12,830 bases of DNA from WJJR01 sp964440935 (GTDB lineage Bacteria > Zixibacteria > MSB-5A5 > WJJR01). Where the stretch lies: contig CAYTTY010000068.1 in assembly GCA_964440935.1 (NCBI GenBank), positions 1 to 12,830 of the forward strand. The letters are read 5' to 3'. The notes under the pieces are model-generated. The model was not told where the DNA came from, ran no database searches, and was given only the letters and a program-made list of their open reading frames with translations. Positions 1-9,071 of this stretch are shown here, piece after piece; the stretch's first letter is position 1; each line of letters opens with the position of its first letter. The position numbers and the translations under genes were made by a program.

Positions 1-200
1 GCACCCTGATGTCATCACGATACACACGGTGCCTCGCTTCCCCTCAATCGGAAATGTATTCTGACAACCGCTCTACATGTGATAACAGAATGAAGCGAAT
101 CTACTTTTGAACGGTTGATTGTGAGCACGAGAATCTCATCCCAACGCAAGCGGTGGGGCAGCCCGCTTCAGCCAGGTGGTGGCAAACGCCCTCACCCTAC

Positions 201-224
201 CGAAAACCGTTTCAACGGTTTTCG
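201..224. repeat. perfect 11-bp inverted repeat
   Basis: CGAAAACCGTT at 201-211 is followed by TC and then by its exact reverse complement at 214-224. With a two-base centre it is closer to a DNA palindrome than to a good RNA hairpin. It could be a protein-binding site or the core of a dispersed repeat. It lies about 230 bases beyond the stop of the minus-strand gene. Confidence 0.6.
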
Positions 225-303
225 AGCGTGTGGTATGGGACGCGGGGAATAGCGCTTCCCGATCACCCGGCTGAATGGTCTGTTGAAGAGCCCTGAGCAC
301 GGA

Positions 304-322
304 GGGCGTATGCAATACGCCC
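304..322. repeat. 8-bp hairpin GGGCGTAT/ATACGCCC
   Basis: GGGCGTAT (304-311), loop GCA, then ATACGCCC (315-322) form a perfect stem. No T-run follows on either strand, so it is not a standard terminator. The form is typical of REP-like intergenic repeats; copy number elsewhere in the genome cannot be seen from this window. Confidence 0.5.
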
Positions 323-401
323 CTACGAAGGTACGTGATGCAATGACACACGTTTTCAACACACCCTGGAGCCGGGTGTTTGTGCACGTCACCCAAAACT
401 G

Positions 402-432
402 AGGGCCATGGTCGCTGTGTGACCATGGCCCT
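402..432 (-). terminator. Rho-independent terminator after the first minus-strand gene
   Basis: A perfect 12-bp stem (402-413 with 421-432, loop of 7) begins 26 bases beyond the TAA stop of the minus-strand gene. Read on the minus strand it is followed by CAGTTTTGGG, a short T-run. The stem is strong and well placed; the T-run is modest, so bidirectional or weak termination is possible. Confidence 0.7.
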
Positions 433-457
433 GAAGTGAACTGCAATCGTACTAAGT

Positions 458-3184
458 TTACTTGATAAGGACCAGTTTACCGGTCTGACTGCCGTATTCA
501 GACTCGACACGCCAGATGTAGATGCCGGACACAGCGGCCTGGGCATTGCGTGTCACGAGGTCCCATGCCGTCCGTGAGGAATAATCGCTCAAGGATGTCG
601 TGGTGGCTTCAGGAAGATTCGGATCGACATGTTCGATCGTCCGAACCAAGTCGCCGTCCAGCGTGTAGATCTTAATCGTTGCCTTCGGCGGCAGATTAAT
701 GAACCAAATCCGGCGATCCTGTTCGGCGATACCCTGCTCGGTGCCGAACTTCTGTGGCGCTTCGAACCCCTGTTCAAAATAGCTGGTCGGCTGGCCGTCG
801 GGACCGTCAAACCGGATCTTGTACGGATTCGGGAAGACGCTGACCTCGAGGTTCTCCTCCGTCACAACGTCGGCGCTGTAGATCGGAATGGCGAATTGGG
901 TACAACCGGTGCTTCCGGGCCCGCCGCCCGATTCCGACGGATCGAGGCGCTGGAACGGGTTACCGAAATCCCACGCCGTAACCGACACATATTGTCCAAC
1001 TGACGCGTTCAGTTTCGGAATGCGCGCTTCGTAGTAGCCAAACGTCAGTGTGTCACCGGTGAGCGGATCGACGACAGTACTGTCTCCCAGTTTCTGAATC
1101 ACATTGCTGTCCGCGTTGCCAAATTCGTCAACGAATTCGTTCCCCTGATTGAAGCTCTGTTCGGTGAACTTGAGCAGACGAACTTCCTGGAGCATGCCGT
1201 TGACGAAAACGGAATCTTCGAAACTGCCATCCGTGGTGGAACGGAACGGATCCAGAATGTAATCCTCCGGATCAAAATCGGAACCGTACCGCTCCTTCAG
1301 TGCCTCCGGACTCGCGGGCAAGCCCTCACGCACAAAGTCCGAAGCGGCCGTATCATAGACATAGGTGTTATAGTCGATGACGTCCCACGACGCCAACAAT
1401 GAGTACTGCTCCAGTGTGTTGATGCGGCCGATGTAGAGTCGATACTCCTCAAAGTCCGGCTGACGCAGAATCGGATCATTTCGTGTTTCGGCCTCACGTC
1501 CCGACCACCGGACAATAATCTCCGACGGCTGCGTTTCGACTTCAATAATGGGACACGGTGGGGCTTCCGGTCCGGCAAAGTCAGGTGCACCGCCGGCGAG
1601 GTTCGGCCGGCCATCATTGACTAATGGGCGCCGTGGACCCGGTGGCGGTCCCAAGTCTCCGGTGTAATACACCGTGTCACATCCGTAGCTGATGCCGTTG
1701 ACGGTGCTGTCACAACCCACGAGGTGGTATTCCCCACGGTAACCGTCTTCGTCACTATCAATACCGGGGGCATCATAAATCCAACTGGACCATGACGCAG
1801 AAAAGATGAGATCGTTAAAGTCCAACTTCGCGAGGAACCCGGTTACATCTTCGCACTCAAACTGCTGATTGGGGTTGGTGTGGAAGTTGAAGCCGCCCAT
1901 AAAGGTTACGACAAACGGCACGGAGTCGCCGGGAAAGAGCGGGTCGATGGTCGGACCCACCGACAAGAGTTGACGCGTATCGTCGCCGTTGGCAATATCA
2001 CAGCCACCGGCCCGCGGCGGCGGACGCCAGCCAAATTCCGACATATCCTCATTTGCGAATAACTGGCCGTAGTCTCGCTCGCCATTCGTCATGATATAGT
2101 AGACGTTACGATCGCCCTCCGGGATGAAGCTGCCGGCCACACCGCCGGTGCGCGATCCCAGCTTGGATGGACCCCAGTCCTGAGCAACGCCGAGCAACCA
2201 CCAGTTAAATGAAAGATCTTCAACCGGTGGGGCATGGATGACCCGCATTCCCACAACACCGCGGGGTGAAAAGCGTGGGAATGACCCCCCAACGGGATCA
2301 CCATCATTGTCTCCGACCCATGCGATGTTGACGAAGTCATTGCGGTCGAGCACGGCCTGGCTGGGACCGTCGAGAAGGAACCCGGAGAAGTCATCGGAGG
2401 AACCGGTCTGACCGTCGCTCGTTTCGTCGTTGAAGACATCGGCATCCATATAGACGCCCATGGCCATTTTGGAAATGGGGCGGTCGCCGATATTGCGAAT
2501 CCAATACTCTATTGTCACGAATTGGCGGGAAAACCGGTCCGACCACGCATACGAATTCTGGCTGATCTCGACGTTCAGCGGACGGTGCGGACGTTGGTCA
2601 ACCTCGTCGATGAAGTTCCCAATGAAGGTATCGGAGAATACGGCGCGAAACTGCTGCTGCGCTTTGGCATCGGGATCGAAGAATGGTGACGTCCGCAAAC
2701 TGGAGCTTTCGGTCACGGTATCATAGCTGTGCCACTCATCGATTTCCTGACTTTGTCCTAAGATTGAAATGGTGACCAGAGTGTCGGTTCCAACGATACC
2801 GCCTACGTACAACCCACCCGCGTAGAGATACTCGTTTCGGGTGCCAGCCGGGAACTGGAAACTCGGCGAATAGTTGATGCCCAGCGCGTTGAGATCTTTG
2901 TCCTCGACCGGATTGTTGGCGTTCCCGATGCCGAGAAGTCCGAAATTGGTCGGCGTGAACCAGACCTGGCCGACGGAGTGTAGACGGTACTCATAGACAG
3001 GAAACGCTACGGTGGGTTTGGACATATCTGACATATACGACGGCGGCGTGGTGCCGGCGACAGGTTCGCGGGTCCGCGCATCCGCCGTTTCAGAATGTAT
3101 CATGATCGCAGCCACACCGACCGCGACAATCACAACAATCAAGAGGCAACCTACCCAATAGCCGCCTCTGCCAGTCCTCTGCAT
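458..3184 (-). CDS. large secreted protein with C-terminal PNP/FlgD-Ig-like sorting tail (paralogue 1)
   Basis: A 908-residue protein of unknown function, probably exported and surface-attached or released. The ATG at 3184 is chosen over the in-frame GTG at 3199 because the GTG lies inside the Shine-Dalgarno run GAGGGAGGAG. A hydrophobic segment at about residues 9-30 (VGCLLIVVIVAVGVAA) is a signal peptide or membrane anchor. Next comes a long beta-type region with DNDGDPVGG (about 292-300), an SPRG motif, FNWW, a PGDSVPFV motif (about 418-425) and a DSDEDGYRGEY acidic loop (about 476-486) that looks like a calcium site. A fibronectin-III-like stretch spans about 546-610 (IIVRWSG ... YRLYIGR). 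The end (about 782-908) carries FPNPY, IWFINLP, IYTLDGDLVR and SGIYIWR, the style of type A secretion tails seen in type IX-exporting bacteria. It is the most diverged of the three minus-strand copies in its tail. Family and export class are inferred by motif, not by search. Confidence 0.9.
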   Translation of the reverse strand: MQRTGRGGYWVGCLLIVVIVAVGVAAIMIHSETADARTREPVAGTTPPSYMSDMSKPTVAFPVYEYRLHSVGQVWFTPTNFGLLGIGNANNPVEDKDLNALGINYSPSFQFPAGTRNEYLYAGGLYVGGIVGTDTLVTISILGQSQEIDEWHSYDTVTESSSLRTSPFFDPDAKAQQQFRAVFSDTFIGNFIDEVDQRPHRPLNVEISQNSYAWSDRFSRQFVTIEYWIRNIGDRPISKMAMGVYMDADVFNDETSDGQTGSSDDFSGFLLDGPSQAVLDRNDFVNIAWVGDNDGDPVGGSFPRFSPRGVVGMRVIHAPPVEDLSFNWWLLGVAQDWGPSKLGSRTGGVAGSFIPEGDRNVYYIMTNGERDYGQLFANEDMSEFGWRPPPRAGGCDIANGDDTRQLLSVGPTIDPLFPGDSVPFVVTFMGGFNFHTNPNQQFECEDVTGFLAKLDFNDLIFSASWSSWIYDAPGIDSDEDGYRGEYHLVGCDSTVNGISYGCDTVYYTGDLGPPPGPRRPLVNDGRPNLAGGAPDFAGPEAPPCPIIEVETQPSEIIVRWSGREAETRNDPILRQPDFEEYRLYIGRINTLEQYSLLASWDVIDYNTYVYDTAASDFVREGLPASPEALKERYGSDFDPEDYILDPFRSTTDGSFEDSVFVNGMLQEVRLLKFTEQSFNQGNEFVDEFGNADSNVIQKLGDSTVVDPLTGDTLTFGYYEARIPKLNASVGQYVSVTAWDFGNPFQRLDPSESGGGPGSTGCTQFAIPIYSADVVTEENLEVSVFPNPYKIRFDGPDGQPTSYFEQGFEAPQKFGTEQGIAEQDRRIWFINLPPKATIKIYTLDGDLVRTIEHVDPNLPEATTTSLSDYSSRTAWDLVTRNAQAAVSGIYIWRVESEYGSQTGKLVLIK

Positions 3185-3187
3185 TGG

Positions 3188-3197
3188 CTCCTCCCTC
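3188..3197 (-). promoter_or_regulatory. Shine-Dalgarno of paralogue 1
   Basis: On the minus strand GAGGGAGGAG is followed by CCA and the ATG at 3184. The GTG at 3199-3197 overlaps this run and has no comparable site upstream, so the run decides the start in favour of the ATG. Confidence 0.65.
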
Positions 3198-3395
3198 ACT
3201 ACAATCTCACCAAAATAGTCAAAGTCTCCGTCCGAAACGGTTGCGGGCGCACATGTTGGCGCAGTTCCGCGAGCCCATCGGCGCTGACCGCCTATTGTGC
3301 TACATTTATTACTTCAGAACAAGCCCGATATTCCCGCGAAATGCCCAATTTTCACGAATTGTCAGCATTTTCGTGGATCTGGTGACTTCTGGTAT

Positions 3396-6104
3396 CTACT
3401 TGATTATCACGATCTTGCCCGTCTGGCTGCCCAGCGGGGAATCGACTCGATAGATATAAATGCCGGAAACCACGGCTTGGGTGTTTCTGGTGACCAGATC
3501 CCAGCCGACGCGCGAGGAGTAGTCAGACAGGAATGCCTGGCCGGACTCACTGGGGGGCCAGTTGTGCTCGATCCGACGGACGAGATCGCCGTCGAGCGTG
3601 TAGATACGGATCAATGCCTGATGGGGCAGATTGACAAACCAGATACGGCGATCCTGCTCATCCGGCTCCAAACCGAGGCCCTGCTTCTCCGGCGCCTCAA
3701 AGCCCTCCTCGAAGTAGGTGGTACGCCGCCCATCGGCACGTTCAAACGATGACTTATATGGGTTCGGATAAACCGATACGTTAAGTCCGCTGTCCTCGAC
3801 AATATCAGCAGAGTAGATCGGAATGGCGAATTGGCTGCACGCCCCCGGAACTGATTCTAACGCACCCAGCCCGAGCGCCGCATCGCCGAAGTCAAAGGCC
3901 GTTAGCGAAACGTGGAGGCCGATTGATGGATTCAGATGCGGGATGCGTGCCTCGTAAACGCCGTACGTCACTGTGTCGGTTTCGCCTTCGTAGACGCGCT
4001 CATCGATTCGCTGAATGATATTCTGGGTCTCGTAGCCTCCCTCGATGTACCGATTCGGCCGGTTGTTCTCATACGGCTCGAAGTAGGAGCACCGTATCTC
4101 GGGAATCCCCTCGTCGTTGTAGATGGTATCCCGGTAACACACGAACGGTGACGGTACGGTATAGCGCAATGGATCGAACGATTCACCATACAGCGATTTC
4201 AGATGTTCGAGTGTGACGGGGTTGCCGTCCTGCACCCACCGTCCTGGCGGTTCGTCATCGTATACGAAGCGCACGAAATCGACGAGATCCCAACTGGCGA
4301 TCAGTGAATACTGCTCGGCGGCGTCCAGACGGCCAACGTACAGCCGGTAGCCTTCGAAATCGTAGAGCTTTGACAACGGGTCGCGAACGGTCTCGGTATT
4401 AATGCCGGACCAGTGCACCACAATCTCGCCGGGCCGTGTCTCGACGGAGAAGCTCTCACCGACCATTGGGCAGGGCGGCGATGCCGGTCCGGCCCGGTCG
4501 GGTGCGCCGCCGTACTCGATGCACTCCTGCCCCGGCATGGGCGGCGGACCGAGGTCGCCCGTGTAATAGATCGTATCGCAATTCCAACCGATCCCGAACA
4601 CGTCGAAGCTGTCACAATTGGCCAAATGATACTCGCCGCGGTAGCCATCTCCATCCGAGTCGAGACCGGGCGTATCGAAGATCCACGACGCCCAGGTCGA
4701 TGCGAACACCAAATTGCTGACATCGAGAGAATTCACAAACGCCTGGGGATTAAAGCAGTCGAAGTTGGCACCCGGTTGGGTGTGCAGTCCATTGCCCGCA
4801 CACATCGCATAGACGAACGGAACAGAATCCCCCGGCATCAACGGGTCACAGGCGGGACCGACTGATAACACCGACCGTGTATCCAGACCGTCTGCCACAT
4901 CGCAATTGGTGTTGCGCAACGGTGGCCGCCAGCCCTCTTCGGTATGGTCTGTTTCGGAGACCAGTTGTCCGTAGTCCACTTCCCCATTGGTCATGACATA
5001 GTAGCGGTTGCGATCGCCGTCGGGTGCGCCCAAGCCGCCGCCGGTCGCCGGCAAGCGCGCCCCCTGACGCACCGGCCCCCAATTCTGGCTCCCCCCACCG
5101 CCAGTCAGCCACCAATTGAAACTGAAGTCCTCGACCGGCGGGGCCTGCAAAATGCGCAATCCGACCATGCCGCGCGGCGAGAAGATCGGGAACGTATTGC
5201 CGACCGGATCGCCGTCGTTATCGGCGATCCAGGACATATTCATCGGATCGCGATGGTGAGGGAGCTGCAAGTTGGGTGCACGGTCAATGAAACCGGAAAC
5301 GTCGTCGAGATATCCCGCGATCTGCTGAGTGGTTGTCCCATTGAAGACGTCGGCGTCCATGAAGATGCCAAACGCCATCTTGTCGATCGCGCGTGGGCCG
5401 ATGTTCTTGATCCAATTCTCCACAATGACGAATTGACGCGAGAAATTGTCGGACCACGCGTACGAATGCTGCGATACCTCGATATTGAGCGGTTTGTGCG
5501 GTCTTCCTTCGATTTCATCCACACCCGGTAAGATCAGCGTGTCACTGAAACGGGCGAAGAACTGCTGCTCGGCCGTTGCTCCGGGCGAATAGTACAACGT
5601 GCCGCGAAGACTCGAAAGTTCGGTAATGGTGTCATAGCTATTCCACTCCGAGACTGGACTGCTGGTGCCGTTGATGGGAAGACTCACCAGCGTGTCGGTT
5701 CCAACAATACCGCCGATCCAGAGCCCGCCGGCATACATGTAGTCATTGCGGGTGCCGGCCGGAAACTCGAATGACGGTGAGTAATTGATGGACAACAGAT
5801 CGCGATCTTTCTCGGCGACACGATTGCCGTTTTCGGTTCCGACGAGGCCGTAATTGGTCAGCGCCACCCACACCTGTCCAACCGAATGCAGCCGGGTTTC
5901 ATAAATGGGAAACGCCGCCGCACTCAAAGTGGGACGATAATACGGTTGGGGTGGCCTGTCCCAGCGTTCGGCCGGGCGGGCCTGCACCGCGGTGACGAAC
6001 GTCAAGCTCACAACGGATGCGCAGATCAGTTCGAGCATGGCCCGTCTCATGACGAACCGTGGCATTCTGTGCCGTACGCGTCCCATTCCAAGCGAATATG
6101 CCAT
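3396..6104 (-). CDS. large secreted protein with C-terminal PNP/FlgD-Ig-like sorting tail (paralogue 2)
   Basis: A 902-residue homologue of both minus-strand neighbours, with the same order of parts. The hydrophobic segment at about residues 24-42, ending AVQA, fits a signal peptide. The N-terminus has several Met codons (1, 7, 14, 19, 23) and no convincing Shine-Dalgarno before any, so the exact start is open; Met19 would give the most classical signal peptide. DNDGDPVG is at about 295-302, FNWW at 329-332, PGDSVPFV at about 424-431, and DSDGDGYRGEY at about 482-492. The fibronectin-III-like part spans about 551-615. SVYPNPY (777-783) opens the tail, followed by IWFVNLP, IYTLDGDLVR and SGIYIYR. 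Over its last 35 residues it differs from paralogue 3 at only one position (Val/Ile), while the middle is more diverged. The gap to the next gene is about 211 bases, so co-transcription is possible but not shown. Function unknown; surface or extracellular role inferred. Confidence 0.9.
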   Translation of the reverse strand: MAYSLGMGRVRHRMPRFVMRRAMLELICASVVSLTFVTAVQARPAERWDRPPQPYYRPTLSAAAFPIYETRLHSVGQVWVALTNYGLVGTENGNRVAEKDRDLLSINYSPSFEFPAGTRNDYMYAGGLWIGGIVGTDTLVSLPINGTSSPVSEWNSYDTITELSSLRGTLYYSPGATAEQQFFARFSDTLILPGVDEIEGRPHKPLNIEVSQHSYAWSDNFSRQFVIVENWIKNIGPRAIDKMAFGIFMDADVFNGTTTQQIAGYLDDVSGFIDRAPNLQLPHHRDPMNMSWIADNDGDPVGNTFPIFSPRGMVGLRILQAPPVEDFSFNWWLTGGGGSQNWGPVRQGARLPATGGGLGAPDGDRNRYYVMTNGEVDYGQLVSETDHTEEGWRPPLRNTNCDVADGLDTRSVLSVGPACDPLMPGDSVPFVYAMCAGNGLHTQPGANFDCFNPQAFVNSLDVSNLVFASTWASWIFDTPGLDSDGDGYRGEYHLANCDSFDVFGIGWNCDTIYYTGDLGPPPMPGQECIEYGGAPDRAGPASPPCPMVGESFSVETRPGEIVVHWSGINTETVRDPLSKLYDFEGYRLYVGRLDAAEQYSLIASWDLVDFVRFVYDDEPPGRWVQDGNPVTLEHLKSLYGESFDPLRYTVPSPFVCYRDTIYNDEGIPEIRCSYFEPYENNRPNRYIEGGYETQNIIQRIDERVYEGETDTVTYGVYEARIPHLNPSIGLHVSLTAFDFGDAALGLGALESVPGACSQFAIPIYSADIVEDSGLNVSVYPNPYKSSFERADGRRTTYFEEGFEAPEKQGLGLEPDEQDRRIWFVNLPHQALIRIYTLDGDLVRRIEHNWPPSESGQAFLSDYSSRVGWDLVTRNTQAVVSGIYIYRVDSPLGSQTGKIVIIK

Positions 6105-6330
6105 CGGTCAAAGTGAAGGTCAATTTCGGACCGGCAATGACAGTCTCTCGCTCTGTCCAGGTGAGCCGGACCCAGCGCCGGTGAGGGGCGCCAGTGAGAT
6201 TACCGCTGAGAACGAAATATATTTCCGCAGCGATCGTTTACGAGTCTGTGGCGATTTACAGAATTCTCTTCCGTTTCTCGCACGCGCAGCATGGCCCTCT
6301 CGGTCATGCTGCACGGGCGAGGCGCCCATG
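6105..6330. other. spacer between paralogues 3 and 2
   Basis: No gene is seen. It holds an AT-rich perfect 12-base palindrome, GAAATATATTTC, at 6214-6225. It also holds a hairpin with 8-bp arms GCAGCATG/CATGCTGC at 6286-6293/6305-6312 and a GGGCG/CGCCC pair just beside it. The hairpins start about 20 bases beyond the stop of the upstream minus-strand gene but lack a T-run, so they are poor terminators. The palindrome could be an operator or part of a promoter; no clear -35/-10 pair accompanies it. Confidence 0.45.
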
Positions 6331-8946
6331 CTACTTGATGATCACAATCTTCCCCGTTTGGGAACCCAGTGGAGAATCGATGCGATAGATGTAAATGCCG
6401 GAGACAACGGCCTGGGTGTTGCGGGTGACCAAATCCCAGGCCGTGCGTGAGGAGTAGTCGGAATACGAGTGGCTGCCCACGATTGGTGGCCACTTGTGCT
6501 CGATGGTGCGAACCAGGTCGCCGTCGAGTGTATAGATGCGAATGGTCGCCTCGTGCGGCAAATTGATGAACCAAATGCGGCGATCCTGTTCAATCAGTTC
6601 GCCGGGACGTCCCCCCTTTTCCGGTGCTTCGAATCCTTCGTCGTAGTAGGTCGTGCGCTGGCCGGCTGCGTTGGTATACGATATGCGATACGGATTCGGG
6701 TAGACACTCACTCCCAGCCCCTCTTCTTCCACGATGTCAGCACTGTAAATCGGGACGGCCAACTCGGAACAGGTGCCGGGTTGGGATTCGAGCGGATCGA
6801 GGTTGAAACGGGCATTGCCGCGATCAAGGGCCGTGATCGAAATGTACAGGTTGTTCGAGGGATTCAGATCGGTCAGGTGTGCCTCATACACACCGAATGT
6901 CAGCGTGTCGCCGTTCGTAATGATGGTCGAATCCTCAATCTTCTGTATGATATTGACATGTTGGATACCATCATCGGTGTAGACATTGCCCCGGTTCTCC
7001 CCGATCACCTCGAAGTACGAGCGGCGTTCGATCAGGCTGCCGCGATTGTCAATCGTATCGATTAGCGCGTGTTCCCACTCGGGAATCGTGTACTCATTCG
7101 GGTCGAAGTCCTCACCGTACAGCTCCCGTAAGCCCTCAAGGGTTGATAGCGTATCCTCGGGACGAAAACGCCGGCTACCTGTCCAGTAGCGGCGGTAGTT
7201 CATCTTGTCCCAAGTGGCCAACAGCGAGTAGTTGTCGGGGACATTGACCTTACTGACGTACAGACGATACCCTTCGAAATCGTATTCGCCGGTGAGTGGG
7301 TCGGGAGCGGTCTCACTGCGTCGTCCACTCCACTGAATGTGGAATTCGTGCGGCCGGGTTTCGATGTGCAGATCGATGCCCGGTACCGGGCATTCCGGTG
7401 GAATCGGTCCAACGAAATCGGGAGCACCGTTGTAGGTTTGACACCGTGTGTCTCGATTCGGGGCCGGCCCCAGATCACCGGTATAGAACGTCGGGATATT
7501 TCCCACCCGGCGAGACTCACCGCGATAACCATCACCGTCGGTGTCAATTCCGGGAGTGTCGTACAGCCACGACGCCCACACGGCGGCGGTGCCGAGATCG
7601 GCAAAATCGAGCGCATTGAGATATGGACGAGGGTTATGACAGTTGAACGCTCGATGGGGATCGGTGTGGACATCATCCCCGGCCAATACGGCATAGACGA
7701 ACGGAACCGAATCACCGGGGAATAACGGTTCGCACGCGGGGCCGACAGAGAGCACGAAGCGAGCATCGGTGCCATCGGCAAAGTCACACGCACCCCTGCC
7801 GGGGGGCGGGCGCCAACCCTGAGCGGTATTATCGAGATTGGACAGTGGCTGCGCGTAGTCGATCTCGCCGTTGGTCAGCACGTAGTACAGATTGCGGTCG
7901 CCCTGTGGTGATCCGAGTCCGCCGTAGACGCGCGGTGTGCGCGCATGCTGTTTTACCGGACCCCAATCGTAACGCGCCGATCCCCCCACCCACCAGTTGT
8001 AACTGAGTTTCTTCACCGGCGGCGCATGGAGAATTCGAAGGCCCATGGCACCGCGTGGCGAGAAGAACGGATAGACGCCACCGACCGGATCGCCATCATT
8101 GTCGGAAATCCAAGCCGTGCTGACACGATCGGATACCGTTTCGGGATCGGTGACGCTGGGCGTCCACTCGTAAAACCCGGTCAGGTCATCGAGGGGACCG
8201 AAGTCGACATCACCGTCGACTTCGTTAAACACATCGGCATCGATGAATACACCCATCGCCAAACCAGAGATCGGGCGATCGCCGATGTTTCGAATCCAGC
8301 ATTCCACGATCACAAACTGACGCGCCACCCGACTCGACCAGGCATAGGATCGTTGCGACACTTCGATATTGAGCGGACGATGCTGGCGTCCCTCGATTTC
8401 GTCGATTGCCCCGGTGATCATCGTGTCGGAGTAGCGGGCGTAGAATTGCTGCTCGGCCTTGGCGTTGGGATCATAGAATTGCGACCCTTTGATCGACGAC
8501 GATTCGACGGTCGAATCGAACGAATTCAGTTCACCGAACAACACATTGGTTTGCCCGCTCAGATTAATCGAGACCAACGTATCGCGGCCCAGGACTCCGC
8601 CAACCCAGAGTCCGCCTGCTTCGAGATACTCGTTGCGGCTGCCGGCGGGAAACTCGAGTGACGGTGAGTAGTTGATACGCAGGGCATCGCGGTCCTTTTC
8701 GTGGACAAGACTGAGGTCGCCTTCGGTGCCGAGCAAACCGTAGTTGGAGATGGCCATCCAGATTTGCCCGGCATAGTGTAGACGGGTGACGTAGGTGGGG
8801 AGAGTTGAGACGCCCTGAAAGCCGCCCCGATACGGGTATGCGGGACGGGCCTCATCGCGTTTGCGTGCCTCGGCAGGATGGACAAATCCGGCCAGCGCGA
8901 TAAGAGTGGCCACGGCCAGCGCGATGATTCCTCGAAGCTGTCTCAT
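6331..8946 (-). CDS. large secreted protein with C-terminal PNP/FlgD-Ig-like sorting tail (paralogue 3)
   Basis: An 871-residue protein, the first of the three minus-strand copies to be transcribed. The ATG at 8946 is chosen because it gives a textbook signal peptide (MRQLRGIIALAVATLIALAG, then PAEA at about residues 24-27). An in-frame GTG at 8979 would add 11 residues and also has only a weak ribosome site. Conserved parts in order: SPSLEFPAG (about 94-102), DNDGDPVGG, SPRG, YNWW, GDRNLYYVLTNGE, PGDSVPFV, the DTDGDGYRGE loop (about 468-477), a fibronectin-III-like segment (about 525-590), SVYPNPY (about 747-753), then the SGIYIYR/GSQTGKIVIIK tail. It is shorter than its siblings after the acidic loop, lacking their Cys-containing segment there (CDS ... 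CDT). Function unknown. Export to the surface is inferred from the signal peptide plus tail. Confidence 0.9.
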   Translation of the reverse strand: MRQLRGIIALAVATLIALAGFVHPAEARKRDEARPAYPYRGGFQGVSTLPTYVTRLHYAGQIWMAISNYGLLGTEGDLSLVHEKDRDALRINYSPSLEFPAGSRNEYLEAGGLWVGGVLGRDTLVSINLSGQTNVLFGELNSFDSTVESSSIKGSQFYDPNAKAEQQFYARYSDTMITGAIDEIEGRQHRPLNIEVSQRSYAWSSRVARQFVIVECWIRNIGDRPISGLAMGVFIDADVFNEVDGDVDFGPLDDLTGFYEWTPSVTDPETVSDRVSTAWISDNDGDPVGGVYPFFSPRGAMGLRILHAPPVKKLSYNWWVGGSARYDWGPVKQHARTPRVYGGLGSPQGDRNLYYVLTNGEIDYAQPLSNLDNTAQGWRPPPGRGACDFADGTDARFVLSVGPACEPLFPGDSVPFVYAVLAGDDVHTDPHRAFNCHNPRPYLNALDFADLGTAAVWASWLYDTPGIDTDGDGYRGESRRVGNIPTFYTGDLGPAPNRDTRCQTYNGAPDFVGPIPPECPVPGIDLHIETRPHEFHIQWSGRRSETAPDPLTGEYDFEGYRLYVSKVNVPDNYSLLATWDKMNYRRYWTGSRRFRPEDTLSTLEGLRELYGEDFDPNEYTIPEWEHALIDTIDNRGSLIERRSYFEVIGENRGNVYTDDGIQHVNIIQKIEDSTIITNGDTLTFGVYEAHLTDLNPSNNLYISITALDRGNARFNLDPLESQPGTCSELAVPIYSADIVEEEGLGVSVYPNPYRISYTNAAGQRTTYYDEGFEAPEKGGRPGELIEQDRRIWFINLPHEATIRIYTLDGDLVRTIEHKWPPIVGSHSYSDYSSRTAWDLVTRNTQAVVSGIYIYRIDSPLGSQTGKIVIIK

Positions 8947-9003
8947 TCCCTGATGTGGTACTGCCCTCACCGCGTTCACTCCCGATCGCTGGTGTCCAAA
9001 CCA

Positions 9004-9009
9004 ATTTTA
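9004..9009 (-). promoter_or_regulatory. possible -10 box for paralogue 3
   Basis: On the minus strand TAAAAT lies about 58 bases upstream of the ATG at 8946. At a spacing of about 18 only a poor -35 (CCAACA) is found. The site is a weak candidate, suggested by position and by one-mismatch agreement with TATAAT. Confidence 0.25.
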
Positions 9010-9071
9010 CATGATATGGAGCGCGAATGTTGGATGCGAGTGGGTTTGGGGGGTCTTTTTGACAGGCCGTA

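Larger units (their letters stand above)
1..401. other. intergenic region with palindromes, no gene
   Basis: I see no credible gene here. Open frames crossing this stretch are short, and the longest begins inside the neighbouring minus-strand gene in another frame. The stretch is built of inverted repeats: 11-bp arms at 201-211/214-224, 8-bp arms at 304-311/315-322, and a 6-bp pair (ACACCC/GGGTGT) at 361-366/374-379. The wording, including GGGCGTAT/ATACGCCC hairpins, resembles dispersed intergenic repeats of environmental bacterial genomes. That resemblance is from memory and was not searched. Confidence 0.5.

Noticed and set aside
136..546. 136-codon minus-strand frame overlapping the end of paralogue 1
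   Set aside because: It begins inside paralogue 1 in another frame and runs over the terminator and palindromes.
4413..5531. Plus-strand frames of 150-195 codons inside paralogue 2
   Set aside because: They are antisense shadows of a gene with clear protein motifs and ordered homology to its neighbours.
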